Source: Peristeroidobacter agariperforans
Lineage (GTDB): Bacteria > Pseudomonadota > Gammaproteobacteria > Steroidobacterales > Steroidobacteraceae
DNA length: 64,000 bases
Reading direction: 5' to 3'
Assembly (NCBI RefSeq): GCF_004138335.1
Contig: NZ_RYFW01000001.1
Location: 1,984,001-2,048,000, forward strand
The notes below the pieces were generated by a model. It was not told the DNA's origin and did not search any database. It saw only the letters and a program-made list of their open reading frames with translations. The position numbers and the translations under genes were made by a program. This document shows positions 1-11,238 of this stretch, piece after piece. How positions within the stretch are numbered: the stretch's first letter is position 1; each line of letters starts with the position of its first letter.

Positions 1-991
1 GGACGACGACGACATCTCCGGCGCTGACCGGGCCGTCGATGGTGACGAGGTCGCCGTCGGTCGTGAGTGAGGTGATGGCGACGCGTTCAGCGGTGTTGTC
101 GCGGCGGATGCGCATCAGGTAGTTGCCGCTCTGGCGGACGGCGATGGCGTCGCGCGGGACGACGAGGGCTTCGGTCGCGTCGCGTTCGGGCAGGCCGACT
201 TCGAGGGCGGAGCCGACGTTGAAGGCGCTGTCCGCCAGCAGCATGCGCAGCTCGAACTGCCGCGAGCGTTCCTCGCCGACCGGCACGACCGTCCGCACCG
301 TTGCAGGGACCTGTTTGTTCGCCACCTTGATCGGCAACTCCATGTTCGGCTTCACAGAGCTGAGCAGCGCCAGCGGCGCCTGGACGCGCGCTTCGACGTG
401 AACCGTATCGACGAGTCGCGCGATCGACGCGCCGGTCGCAACGTATTCGCCGCGTTGAGCGAGCCGCTCCGTCACGACACCGGAGAATGGCGCCCGAACT
501 TCCGTCTGCTCCAAATCGTGTTTAGCGGAACGATGACGCACCTCCGCCTGTTGCAGCTGAGCTGTGAGCATCGCGAGCTGCGACCGGACTTCGTCGAGCT
601 GGGTTTGTGAGATGGAGTTGTTCGCCAGTTTCTCGATCCGCTGCAGCTGTCGCTCCGACATCGCGCGCTGCGCCTCGATGCGCATCATCTCCGCCTTCGC
701 ATCTTCGACCTGCAGGCGCACGGCTTCGTCTTCCAGCTTCGCAACGCGCTCGCCGGCGCGAATGCGAGTGCCCACTTCGGCGACATATTCCAACCGGCCC
801 GCGGCGCTGGTCGCGAGCCGCGCATCGTTGCGACTGACGACACTGCCGGGAACCCAGCGTCGCGGCGCCACGCGCGTCACCGAGGCTTGCGCGACTTCGA
901 CCATCACGACCGGCAGCTCGGGTTTCGTTTGCTGAGCGCCGGCACTCGCGGCGCACAGCATCAGCAACCATCCTTTCGTGATTCGCATCAT
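1..991 (-). CDS. RND efflux periplasmic adaptor (HlyD/MFP family), 3' end missing
   Basis: Periplasmic adaptor that links an RND permease to an outer-membrane channel. Only the first 330 codons or so are present; the frame runs off base 1. A signal peptide of about 20 residues (hydrophobic WLLMLCAASAGA, then QQ) precedes a lipoyl-like half (LEYVAEVGTRIRAGERVAKL). A charged helical hairpin follows at roughly residues 85-150, then the second lipoyl half (VRAPFSGVVTERLAQRGEYV). The start overlaps the stop of the upstream permease in an ATGA, so the two are very probably translationally coupled. An in-frame ATG at 988 is an alternative start. The family call is firm; the substrate cannot be read from the sequence. 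Confidence 0.9.
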   Translation of the reverse strand, partial: MMRITKGWLLMLCAASAGAQQTKPELPVVMVEVAQASVTRVAPRRWVPGSVVSRNDARLATSAAGRLEYVAEVGTRIRAGERVAKLEDEAVRLQVEDAKAEMMRIEAQRAMSERQLQRIEKLANNSISQTQLDEVRSQLAMLTAQLQQAEVRHRSAKHDLEQTEVRAPFSGVVTERLAQRGEYVATGASIARLVDTVHVEARVQAPLALLSSVKPNMELPIKVANKQVPATVRTVVPVGEERSRQFELRMLLADSAFNVGSALEVGLPERDATEALVVPRDAIAVRQSGNYLMRIRRDNTAERVAITSLTTDGDLVTIDGPVSAGDVVVV

Positions 992-3900
992 TGCGCAGTC
1001 TCCGTTAACAAACCGGCATCGTGAGTCGCCGCCGCCGGCGCGCGACGCTCGTAGACGAGTCGCATCAAGCTGGGCAGCAGCACGATCGAAAACACCATAC
1101 TCACAATCACGCCTGCGACATTTACAGCCGCGAGGCCGCGATAGATGGTGCTGGCAGGTCCAGGATTGACCACCATGGGCAAGGCGCCAAGCGCACCGGT
1201 CAGCGTGCTCGCAACCATCGCGCGTAGTCGCTGATTGAGCGACATCCGCAGCGCTTCTTCCAGGCTGTGACCGTGATTCATCGCCTCGCGCGTGAGGTCG
1301 ACCAGCAGGATCGCGTGATTGACGATGATGCCGATCATCATGATGAAGCCGATCATGGTGAGCAGGTCGAGCGGCTGGAACGCCACCACGCCCAGCAAAC
1401 GAATGCCGAGCACGCCGCCGGCCAGCGCCAGCGGCACCGTGAGCACGACGACCAGCGCATCGCGCAGCGAATGAAACATCGCCGCCATCAGCATGAACAG
1501 CACCAGCAACGCCAGCAGGAAGTTGCCGCTCATGGTGGCAATGATGGTGTCCAGTCGATCGGCGCTGCCCGCGAGCCGGATATTTGCATCGGCGGGCAGA
1601 TTGGCGCGCAACTGGGGCACGATGTCGCTGTTGATCTTCGCGAGCATGTCTTCCAGCGACAGCGTCGGCGGCGGATCGATGGTGAGCGTCACGGTGCGGT
1701 GATGATCGACGCGTCGGATCTGCTCCGAAACCAGCGTCGTCTCCAGCGTAACCAGTTCGCCGAGCGGCACGACTTCGCCCGAGGGCGTGATCAACGGCGC
1801 CTGCGCGAGATCTTCGGGCGTCTCGCCCAGATTGGTTCGCAGGATCACCGGCAAGCGGGTCTGACCATCGAAGTATTCCCCGAGCCAGGCGCCGTCGCCG
1901 AGCGAGCGGACGACCGTGCCCAACGCTGCGCGATCCCAGCCAACTTCGGCGATGCGTCGATCGTTGGGCTCGGCGCGCAGCTCCAGGACCTGCACGTCCG
2001 TATTGGGGAAGGACTGCACATTTGCGCCGGGGAATGTTTCCTCCAACAGTCGCCGGCCATCCGCAGCGGTTGAGTTCAACGAGGCGGTGTCGGTGGTTTG
2101 CAGATGAATCGCGACCGAGCGCGCCGAGCCGCCGATGCCGCCGAACAACTCGCCTTCATTGACGAACACTCGCGTGTCGGGAATGCCGACGACAATTTCG
2201 TCACGCACGATGCGTTCCAGCTCGCCGATGCGCTCGTCATCGATCACGCGCGCGCCGAGCGTGCCGCCACCAGGCCAGAGCAGCACGTAATAATTCTTGA
2301 GTCGCGGCTCTTTCTCGCCGGTCATGTACGGCTGCATGCGCTCGTGCAGCCTGGTGACGATCTCGCGATCCACCGTCGCCGGGCTCATGCCCGGCGGAAA
2401 ACTGAAGTACGCGTCGATCGCTGCGCGCTTCACCGGCGGCAAGTAGTCGAGCTTTGGCAGGAACGCCCACGACAGCAGCAATGGCGCGACCAACAACACG
2501 AGAACCCACATCACCTGCTGACGCCGGGTGCGCGTCCATTCGATGACCTTGTCGGTCAGTCCGGGCCAGCCTTCGCCATAACCGGATTTCTGCGCAGGCC
2601 CGCTCAGCATGCGCCCGGCAGCGGCCGGCACGAAAGTGATCGCGACCAGGATGGAAAATGCGACGGCGATGGAGATGGTCAACGCCAGGTCGGCAAAGAT
2701 CTGACCTTCGACATCTTTGAGGAACAACACGGGCAGGAACACCGCGATCGTCGTGGTCGTCGATGCGAACAGCGCGGGCACGACCTGGCGCGTGCCGTCA
2801 TGCGCCGCTTGATCGATCGGCATGCCGGTTTCCCGCAAGCGAATGATGTTGCCGGAGACGACGATCGCACCTTCGACGACCATGCCGACGGCGAACGCGA
2901 GTCCGGCGAGCGAGATCACATTGATGCTGCGGCCGGCGAGGTGCAGCGCACAGAACGTCGCAAGCAAACAGATCGGGATGGTGGTCGCGATGATCACGGT
3001 GGCGCGGACGTTCCGCATGAACCACCACACGCACACGAGCGCGAGCAGCGCGCCGACGACCAGATTTTCGATCAGCAGATTGACGGCCCGAGTGATGAAC
3101 ACCGAGGCGTCGAACGATTGCTCGATCCCAAGCCCGCGCTCGCGCAGCGGCCCTTCGCGCAGCTCGGCGACGACGCGCTTGGCTTCCTCGAGCGTAGAGA
3201 GCACGTTCGCGCCTGGCGCTCGCAAGAGTTGCAAGCCGATGGCGGGATTGCCGTTCTGATGCGAATAGAAGAGCTGGTCCGGTGGACGGGCCTCGACCAC
3301 GGCGACGTCAGAGAGTCGCACCGGCTGGCCATCGCGCCACGCCAGCACCAGTTGGCCCAATTGATCCACGTCGTATCGGCCCGCATAGCGCAATGCGTAC
3401 TGCCGTCGGCCCACATCGAGCTGCCCCGCAGAAACATTGTTGGCGCTCGCGGCCAGCCTCGCGATATCGGGAATGCCCACACCGAGCGCGGCGGCTCGCG
3501 GCAGATCGACGGTGATACGGATGTCGTTCGGCGCGCCGCCGTTCACGCGTATGCCGCCCACACCGGGAATCGATTCGAGACGCGGCTGCACGACGTCTTC
3601 GATAAAGCGGCGATAGTTGTCGATCGGACCCGGGGTGCCCGGCAGTAGCTGCACGAAGAACCATGTAAGGCTCTCGTTGGTGTCACCGCCGAGTCCACCC
3701 AACTGGACGATGGGTCGATCGGCGTCGCGCGGCAACGGCGGCAAACGACTCATGCGGCCGATCACATCGACGAGCGCCGCCTTCATGTCGGTGCCGATGG
3801 CGAATGTGATCGTGACATCGGTGCCGCCGCTGTTGGCGTTGCCGGTGATTTCCTCCACGCCCGACAGGCCTTGCAGCACCCGTTCCTGCGGTTCCAGCAG

Positions 3901-4086
3901 TTCCGCCTCGGCCTCCTCGGGGGAGGCGCCCCGCCAGTTGGTCGTGATGCCGATGGTCGGTCGCTCGATATCCGGAAACAGCTGCAGCGGCAGCTCCAGC
4001 AGGCTGAGCGTGCCGAACAGGGCGACGAGCAGCACGGTCACGCCGACAGCGATGGGGTTACGGATGGCAGCGGCAATGACTCGCAT
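988..4086 (-). CDS. RND efflux permease, HAE1-like, with atypical proton-relay residues
   Basis: Inner-membrane proton antiporter of a tripartite efflux pump, 1032 aa, the usual length for the family. TM1 is near residues 12-30 and the large periplasmic loops follow (porter motif SGVEEITGNANSGGTDVTI). A hydrophobic block at 335-470 holds TM2-TM6, and a second half repeats this layout. The TM4 site, normally an Asp pair (VDDAIVV in AcrB), reads VVEGAIVV here (E405, G406). The TM10 lysine position reads VNHAIL (N923). The start ATG has a GGGAG Shine-Dalgarno. The adaptor follows with a 4-base overlap. The inverted repeat at 4116-4137 lies just upstream. Whether it is a drug pump or serves another substrate is unknown. 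Confidence 0.93.
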   Translation of the reverse strand: MRVIAAAIRNPIAVGVTVLLVALFGTLSLLELPLQLFPDIERPTIGITTNWRGASPEEAEAELLEPQERVLQGLSGVEEITGNANSGGTDVTITFAIGTDMKAALVDVIGRMSRLPPLPRDADRPIVQLGGLGGDTNESLTWFFVQLLPGTPGPIDNYRRFIEDVVQPRLESIPGVGGIRVNGGAPNDIRITVDLPRAAALGVGIPDIARLAASANNVSAGQLDVGRRQYALRYAGRYDVDQLGQLVLAWRDGQPVRLSDVAVVEARPPDQLFYSHQNGNPAIGLQLLRAPGANVLSTLEEAKRVVAELREGPLRERGLGIEQSFDASVFITRAVNLLIENLVVGALLALVCVWWFMRNVRATVIIATTIPICLLATFCALHLAGRSINVISLAGLAFAVGMVVEGAIVVSGNIIRLRETGMPIDQAAHDGTRQVVPALFASTTTTIAVFLPVLFLKDVEGQIFADLALTISIAVAFSILVAITFVPAAAGRMLSGPAQKSGYGEGWPGLTDKVIEWTRTRRQQVMWVLVLLVAPLLLSWAFLPKLDYLPPVKRAAIDAYFSFPPGMSPATVDREIVTRLHERMQPYMTGEKEPRLKNYYVLLWPGGGTLGARVIDDERIGELERIVRDEIVVGIPDTRVFVNEGELFGGIGGSARSVAIHLQTTDTASLNSTAADGRRLLEETFPGANVQSFPNTDVQVLELRAEPNDRRIAEVGWDRAALGTVVRSLGDGAWLGEYFDGQTRLPVILRTNLGETPEDLAQAPLITPSGEVVPLGELVTLETTLVSEQIRRVDHHRTVTLTIDPPPTLSLEDMLAKINSDIVPQLRANLPADANIRLAGSADRLDTIIATMSGNFLLALLVLFMLMAAMFHSLRDALVVVLTVPLALAGGVLGIRLLGVVAFQPLDLLTMIGFIMMIGIIVNHAILLVDLTREAMNHGHSLEEALRMSLNQRLRAMVASTLTGALGALPMVVNPGPASTIYRGLAAVNVAGVIVSMVFSIVLLPSLMRLVYERRAPAAATHDAGLLTETAQ

Positions 4087-4115
4087 CGCACGGCTCCCTG
4101 TTATTTACAATGGCC

Positions 4116-4137
4116 AGGTGCGGATTGGACCGCACCT
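4116..4137. promoter_or_regulatory. Inverted repeat, candidate operator between divergent efflux genes
   Basis: Perfect 8-base arms AGGTGCGG and CCGCACCT are separated by 6 bases. The site lies 30 bases upstream of the RND permease start and about 105 bases upstream of the divergent MFS gene. Its position fits a repressor site for the efflux genes. No regulator gene is adjacent, so the cognate protein is unknown. Confidence 0.45.
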
Positions 4138-4241
4138 CGGTCCGCTGGTTTGGGCGCTTGCGACCAGCCGAATTCAAATCACGACAGACCGAACGTTGTG
4201 ATGCGGGGCGGCGGCGGACGGTTTAAGCTCTGCGGCGTTTT

Positions 4242-6291
<2,050 letters not shown>

Positions 6292-6299
<8 letters not shown>

Positions 6300-7533
6300 C
6301 GCGACTACTCCGGCGCCGGCGCGCCGCTCCTTCGCGGCCCTGCGCCACCCGGGCTATCGTGGCTTCTTCCTGAGCTTCGCCGGCGCGATGATGGCGGACA
6401 GCGTCGAGCACGTCATCAGCTACTGGATGATGTTCGAGAAGTTCCAGTCGAATGCGCTCGGTGCGTTCGCGGTGGTGTCGCACTGGCTGCCGTTCCTGCT
6501 GTTGTCCCTGCCGGTCGGCGCGCTGACCGATCATTTCGATCCGCGACGCCTGATTCAAATCGGCATGGTGATATTCATGGGAGTGTCGCTCGCCTGGGGC
6601 GCGCTGTTCCTGACCGATACGCTGGAGGTCTGGCATGCGATGGTGCTGCTGACTCTGCATGGCATCGCCGGCGTGCTGTGGACGCCTACTGCGCAGGTGC
6701 TGCTCCATCACGTCGTGCCAGCGGAGGATCTGCAGAGCGCCGTGCGGCTGAACGCAACGTCGCGGCAACTCGGCTTGCTCGGCGGGCCGGCGATCGGTGG
6801 CGCGCTGTTGATGCTGCTCGGTCCCACGCACGGCATTCTCCTGAATGCATTTTTCTATGTGCCGACGATCCTCTGGTTGTGGAAAGCGCCATATTCGCGG
6901 GCCGCGGCCGGGCAGGGAGCGCCGCGACGCGCATTGCTGTCGTTGAGCGATGTGACATCGACATTGCATCGCATCGGCTCGCACAAGACCTTGCTGTCGA
7001 TGATCCTGCTTTCGGGCGGCGCGTCGTTCTTCATCGGCAATGCTTACCTGCCGCAGATGCCGGACTTCGCGCGCTCGCTGGGTCACTTCAATGCGGATCT
7101 TTCCTACAGCGTATTGTTGGGCGCGGACGCAATTGGAGCGTTGACGGCAGGCTTCATCCTGGAGAGTCGTGGCTGGCTGGCGCCGAATCCGCGCACGGCG
7201 ATGATCCTGGCGATGCTCTGGTGTGCTGCACTGGCCGGCTTCGCCATGTCGTCGTTCTATTCGCTCGCGGTGTTGTTGCTGTTCATCGCCGGTTTCATGG
7301 ACCTGTCCTTCAACTCGATGGCTCAGACGCTCGTGCAATTGAACGCGCCGGCTGACATACGCGGTCGCGTGTTGGGCGTGTTCTCGATGATGGCGCTGGG
7401 GCTGCGAACGTTCAGCGGTGTGACGGTGGGACTGATGGGCGCCGCGATCGGCATTCACACCTCTTTGACCCTCAGCGCGCTGGCGCTGATCGCACTCAGC
7501 GCGCTGTTGCTCGTGCGCAGTTCCAGGTCTTGA
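6292..7533 (+). CDS. 12-helix MFS transporter, EntS/MFS_3-like
   Basis: Major facilitator protein of 413 aa with 12 predicted helices. It begins with a GTG that overlaps the end of the preceding exporter gene by 8 bases, so the two form an operon. Features are the N-terminal phrase FAALRHPGYRGFFLSF, a short loop between TM2 and TM3 with DHFDPRRLIQIG, and a C-half phrase NAPADIRGRVLGVFSMMALG. This last phrase is typical of the enterobactin-exporter-like MFS branch. Pairing two exporters in one transcript suggests a shared or sequential export job. The substrate is unknown. Confidence 0.85.
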
Positions 7534-7557
7534 CTGGAGCTGCGCACGTCGAGCGGC

Positions 7558-7776
7558 CTATTTCTTCTTCGAGCTCTTTTTCTTCCGGCTGCTCTTCTTC
7601 TTCGGCACCTTCGCTCCGGAACGCCGCGCTTCGGACAAGCCGATTGCGATCGCTTGCTTGCGGCTCTTCACCTTCTTGCCGGAGCGACCGCTGCGCAGCG
7701 TGCCTTTCTTGCGTTCGCGCATGGTCTTCTCGACCTTCTTCGACGCCTTCTTGCTGTATTTGCGTTTGGTCGCCAT
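7558..7776 (-). CDS. Small Lys/Arg/Ser-rich protein, DUF6496-like
   Basis: A 72-residue, extremely basic protein with phrases MATKRKYSKKASKKVEKTM, GTLRSGRSGKKV and SRKQAIAIGLSEARRSGAKV, ending in runs of Lys and Ser. This matches the DUF6496 family as I recall it. Composition resembles histone H1-like or nucleoid proteins, so DNA or RNA binding is plausible, but no function is established. The gene stands alone, convergent with the MFS gene on the left and 76 bases before the stop of namZ on the right. No membrane segment or signal peptide is seen. Confidence 0.75.
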   Translation of the reverse strand: MATKRKYSKKASKKVEKTMRERKKGTLRSGRSGKKVKSRKQAIAIGLSEARRSGAKVPKKKSSRKKKSSKKK

Positions 7777-7852
7777 GAATGGCTCCTCGGGTGTCGGGCT
7801 GAATCAGTCCCGACCCACCAACGCCCTGAGTCAGTGCGCTGTTCCGGAAGCC

Positions 7853-9055
7853 TTACCGATAGATCAGGAATGCCTCACGTTCTTGCGCCCACGATTTCTC
7901 ATCGGGCTGCGTCAGTGCATCCAGATCGGCGGGCGTCGACTTCGCGTCGTCGACCCATTCGCGCAGCTGCGGGCCGCCGTTGATGATGTCGATGGCGAGC
8001 CGATCCTTCTCGTATTCATAGTGAAAGTCGCGCCATAGCGGATAGTCGGGATGCAGTCGACGGATGGCTTTGAACGCCAATGTTTGCAGGCGCCACGGCA
8101 GGAACGCGTGGTGATCGTAGCTCGGATCTTCGACGTGAATCTGCAAGCCTGAGCAAAGTTTCCCGACATGTTTGTGAAACGTCGGCTCGAACCAGCAGGG
8201 GCGCAGGCGACAACCTTGCAACCATTGCGGCGCGAGTGAAACCATGGTGGTCAGCACTTGGTTCGCATCGATATCCGGTGCGCCGAACAACTCGAGCGGT
8301 CGCGTCGTGCCGCGTCCTTCGGAGAGCGTTGTTCCCTCAAGCATCACGGTGCCTGCATAAGCGCGCGCCATCCAAAGGTTCGGCGCGTTCGGGCTGGGAT
8401 TGACCCAGGTTCGTTCGCCCAGCGGCCAGCCGTAACCCGGTGCACTGTCCGGCTGCCAGCCTTGCATCTCGATCACGCGGTAATCGACGTTGAGCTCGAG
8501 CGTGCGCACGAACCAATGCGCGAGCTCGCCGAGCGTGAGGCCGTGTCGCATCGGCAGCGGTCCCGCGCCGACGAAACTTTCCCAACCGGCGCGCAGACGC
8601 AGTCCCTCGATCGGCCGTCCAGCGGGATTCGGGCGATCGAGCACCCACACCGACTTGCCATGCTTCGCCGCTGCTTCGAGCACGTAACGCAGCGTGGTGA
8701 TGAACGTATAGATGCGGCAGCCGAGGTCCTGCAGATCGACCAGCAACACATCGAACGGCTGCATCATCTCGTCCGTCGGACGCCGCACTTCGCCGTACAG
8801 ACTGAAGACCGGAATCCCAAGGACCGGGTCGTTGAAGGTCGGTGACTCGACCATGTTGTCTTGCTTGTCGCCGCGCAGGCCGTGTTGCGGACCGAACGCC
8901 GCAGTTAGCTTTACTCCCACGGCGGCAAGCGCATCCAGGGAATGAGTCAGATCCGTCGTGACGGATGCGGGATGGGCGAGCAGCGCGACGCGCTTGCCTT
9001 GTAACTCACGACGCAGCGATGGCTCGTCGAGCAGCCGATCGATACCGAACTTCAT
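7853..9055 (-). CDS. namZ: Exo-beta-N-acetylmuramidase NamZ family (DUF1343)
   Basis: 400 aa protein of the NamZ (DUF1343) family, which removes N-acetylmuramic acid from the non-reducing end of peptidoglycan fragments. Characteristic phrases are GKRVALLAHPASVT, AAFGPQHGLRGDKQDNM, the IPVFSLYGEVRRPTDEM block, LLVDLQDLGCRIYTFITT, LDRPNPAGRP and LEGTTLSEGRGTTRP. Unlike secreted members it shows no signal peptide from this start, so as read it would act in the cytoplasm on imported muropeptides; that location is an inference. It is translationally coupled (4-base overlap) to the DOMON-like gene upstream. An alternative start could not lie far upstream because of that overlap. Confidence 0.9.
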   Translation of the reverse strand: MKFGIDRLLDEPSLRRELQGKRVALLAHPASVTTDLTHSLDALAAVGVKLTAAFGPQHGLRGDKQDNMVESPTFNDPVLGIPVFSLYGEVRRPTDEMMQPFDVLLVDLQDLGCRIYTFITTLRYVLEAAAKHGKSVWVLDRPNPAGRPIEGLRLRAGWESFVGAGPLPMRHGLTLGELAHWFVRTLELNVDYRVIEMQGWQPDSAPGYGWPLGERTWVNPSPNAPNLWMARAYAGTVMLEGTTLSEGRGTTRPLELFGAPDIDANQVLTTMVSLAPQWLQGCRLRPCWFEPTFHKHVGKLCSGLQIHVEDPSYDHHAFLPWRLQTLAFKAIRRLHPDYPLWRDFHYEYEKDRLAIDIINGGPQLREWVDDAKSTPADLDALTQPDEKSWAQEREAFLIYR

Positions 9056-9615
9056 GCAGGATCTCCGGCCAGCCGTAAGGCAAAGCCATCGCGATGGTGA
9101 AAATCAGGCTTGCCCGGCGGATGTGCCAGCGCCCAATAGGAAATAACGCCTTGCTCGCTTTGCATGACCGCCGAGACGGCGAGCCGCATGTTGCGGCCCT
9201 TGATCTCATGGGCGGTCAGTCCCGGAATGGCGCCGAGATGGATGTCCACATCGGCTTCCAGCTCGTCGCCGTGACGACGGACGATCACGCGCGGCGGCGG
9301 CAGCGGGTTCAGCGACGTGACGTTTTGGCGATAGCTGCCGAAGCGGTACACCGCCCATTGGCTGGAGGGCGAGAAGTTGAATTCGAAGTAGGCGTCGCTG
9401 TCATCGAAGCCGATGAACGCTTCCAGGCAGGTCTGCTGCCACAACAGATCCTGGAACTTGCTGGGCGCCTGGGCCGGCAGCTGCAGACGATCGATGTCGC
9501 CGCGGATCCGATAGTCCAGCACCAGCAGATCCGCCGTGAGGGAATCTACTTCGACCGTGATGCCGGAGACGACGTTGTCCGGTGTGGATGGGTGGCATAG
9601 CAGCGGCGTTTGCAT
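9052..9615 (-). CDS. DOMON-like / CBM9-type domain protein
   Basis: 187 aa protein resembling the DOMON-like type 1 family, a beta-sandwich related to carbohydrate-binding module 9. Typical phrases are LDYRIRGDIDRLQLP, the Trp/Glu-rich segment DLLWQQTCLEAFIGF, YFEFNFSPSSQWAVYRF, and the end GKPDFHHRDGFALRL. No signal peptide is visible. It lies directly upstream of and overlaps namZ (ATGA), so the pair is likely one transcript. A role in binding sugar chains for the muramidase is an inference from that pairing only. Confidence 0.8.
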   Translation of the reverse strand: MQTPLLCHPSTPDNVVSGITVEVDSLTADLLVLDYRIRGDIDRLQLPAQAPSKFQDLLWQQTCLEAFIGFDDSDAYFEFNFSPSSQWAVYRFGSYRQNVTSLNPLPPPRVIVRRHGDELEADVDIHLGAIPGLTAHEIKGRNMRLAVSAVMQSEQGVISYWALAHPPGKPDFHHRDGFALRLAGDPA

Positions 9616-9650
9616 GCGCCCATTCTATGCCACTCCGCCGCCCGCGCGCG

Positions 9651-11033
9651 TCAGTGCCAGTTCGCGGTTGCCGCAATCTTTTCCCGGTACAACGGCCGGG
9701 CCAGCCACAGCAGTACCGCGGCGATGCTGCTGCCCGCGACCACGACTATGGCCAGGCCCCAGCGAATCTGCGTCGGATCCTTGAGGAGATAGTCGCTGAT
9801 GAACGGCACCAGCGCCGGGCCGACGCCCATGCCGAGCAAGTTGATCGTGAACAGGTACACCGACGAGATCTGCGCGCGCATCTGGTTGGGCGTGACTTGA
9901 TTGACCGCCATCGGGCCCATGGCCACGTAACCATGGAAGGGCAGGCCGGCAATGCAGATGGCGACGCACGCGATCGCAAACGACGGCATGAACGGTGTGA
10001 GCGAGCTCGTGACCAGCGTCGCCAGCGCCACGACCAGGCAGACTTTGATCGGCGCGTCGGTTTGACCGCGCGACGCCCAGAAGTCGCAGAGTTTCCCGGC
10101 GAGCAGGATGCCGGTGGTGTTGATGAATATGGTGGACAGGCCGATGACGATGCCGACCTGCGCGGGCTGCACTCCGTACGTACGAGCAATGACAGTCGGC
10201 AGCCAGGCGCCCACCGAGTAGCCGATCATGGCCAGCATGGCGAGCGCGATGAAGTGCAAGCTGTAAAAGTTGCCGTGCTTCGCCAGGTACTTCAGCACTT
10301 CGCTGAACGGCACTTTCTGCCCGAAGTCTTCGCCGCTCGCCGATTGAATCTTCATCAGTCCGCGCCGCTCCGGCTCTCGCACCCCAAGGAGCAATAACGG
10401 CAGTAACAATCCCGGCGCGCCGGTGACGATGAAGACGAATTGCCACGCGCGGACCTCGCCGAGTAACGGCAGCGTGAATGTCTTGCCCTCGCCGGAGATG
10501 GCGGCGACGACCAGGCCACCCACCAGCATCGCGACGCCTGCGCCGATCGCGATGCCCATGTTGTAGACGCTGAAGGCGCGGCCCTGTTTCTCTCTCGGAA
10601 ACGCGTCGCTGATCATGGAGTACGCCGCTGGTGAAAGCGCAGCTTCGCCGACGCCAACGCCGGCGCGAGCCAGGCACAGTTGCAGCCAGTTCTTCGCGAG
10701 GCCGCAGAACGTTGCCATCAGCGACCACGCGACGATGCCGGCCGCAACGATGGTTTTGCGGTTCATGCGATCGGCGAGCCGGCCGATGGGAATACCGAAG
10801 AACGTATAAAAGAGCGCGAACGCAAAGCCTTGCAACAGACCGATCTGTGTGTCGGTGACTTGCAGGTCGCGTTTGATGGGCTCGACCAGCAGCGAAATGA
10901 TCTGCCGGTCGATGAACGAGAAGATGTAGAAGAGCAGCAATACGAAGACCAGATACCAGGCTTGCGCCGACGCCGGATACGGCACGGCTCCAGCGAATGC
11001 GGGCGGCGTGGCCGCCGGATCCTGAGTATTCAA
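9651..11033 (-). CDS. MFS transporter, spinster-like
   Basis: 460 aa, 12-helix MFS protein of the spinster type. It has the TM1 motif FIDRQIISLLVEPIKRDL, motif A GIPIGRLADRMNRKTIVA, and the TM4 phrase ARAGVGVGEAALSPAAYSMI. The start is TTG at 11033, preceded by a run of G (GGGGGGA) about 7 bases upstream that serves as Shine-Dalgarno. The gene is divergent from another MFS gene and ends just upstream of the DOMON-like/namZ pair on the same strand, 35 bases away. In alphaproteobacteria and xanthomonads such carriers often sit with catabolic genes. The substrate here is unknown. Confidence 0.85.
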   Translation of the reverse strand: MNTQDPAATPPAFAGAVPYPASAQAWYLVFVLLLFYIFSFIDRQIISLLVEPIKRDLQVTDTQIGLLQGFAFALFYTFFGIPIGRLADRMNRKTIVAAGIVAWSLMATFCGLAKNWLQLCLARAGVGVGEAALSPAAYSMISDAFPREKQGRAFSVYNMGIAIGAGVAMLVGGLVVAAISGEGKTFTLPLLGEVRAWQFVFIVTGAPGLLLPLLLLGVREPERRGLMKIQSASGEDFGQKVPFSEVLKYLAKHGNFYSLHFIALAMLAMIGYSVGAWLPTVIARTYGVQPAQVGIVIGLSTIFINTTGILLAGKLCDFWASRGQTDAPIKVCLVVALATLVTSSLTPFMPSFAIACVAICIAGLPFHGYVAMGPMAVNQVTPNQMRAQISSVYLFTINLLGMGVGPALVPFISDYLLKDPTQIRWGLAIVVVAGSSIAAVLLWLARPLYREKIAATANWH

Positions 11034-11238
11034 TTCTGTTCCCCCCGTGCAGGCGCTCGAATGGATTGAAGCCTTCGCAACTGCATCGCGGTCGCCGCCT
11101 GTCTTCCTGATGGGGCGTACCGAGAATTCAAATCAGTGTAGTCGCAGCAGCGTCCGGCGGCGAGTCCAGCTTGTTGATTTCATAGGGCAGAACAAAGTCG
11201 CTTGTGAGTTGTGCAAGCTTCCGGGCATCCTGCGCGCC

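Noticed and set aside
1267-3648. Long open frames on the plus strand opposite the RND gene
   Set aside because: Compositions rich in His, Arg, Gln and Asp with no family match; typical antisense frames in GC-rich DNA. The RND protein on the minus strand is full length.
11047-11238. N-terminal extension of the MFS protein starting at 11239
   Set aside because: The additional residues are Arg/Cys/Ser-rich without homology features; ATG 11239 fits the usual distance to TM1.
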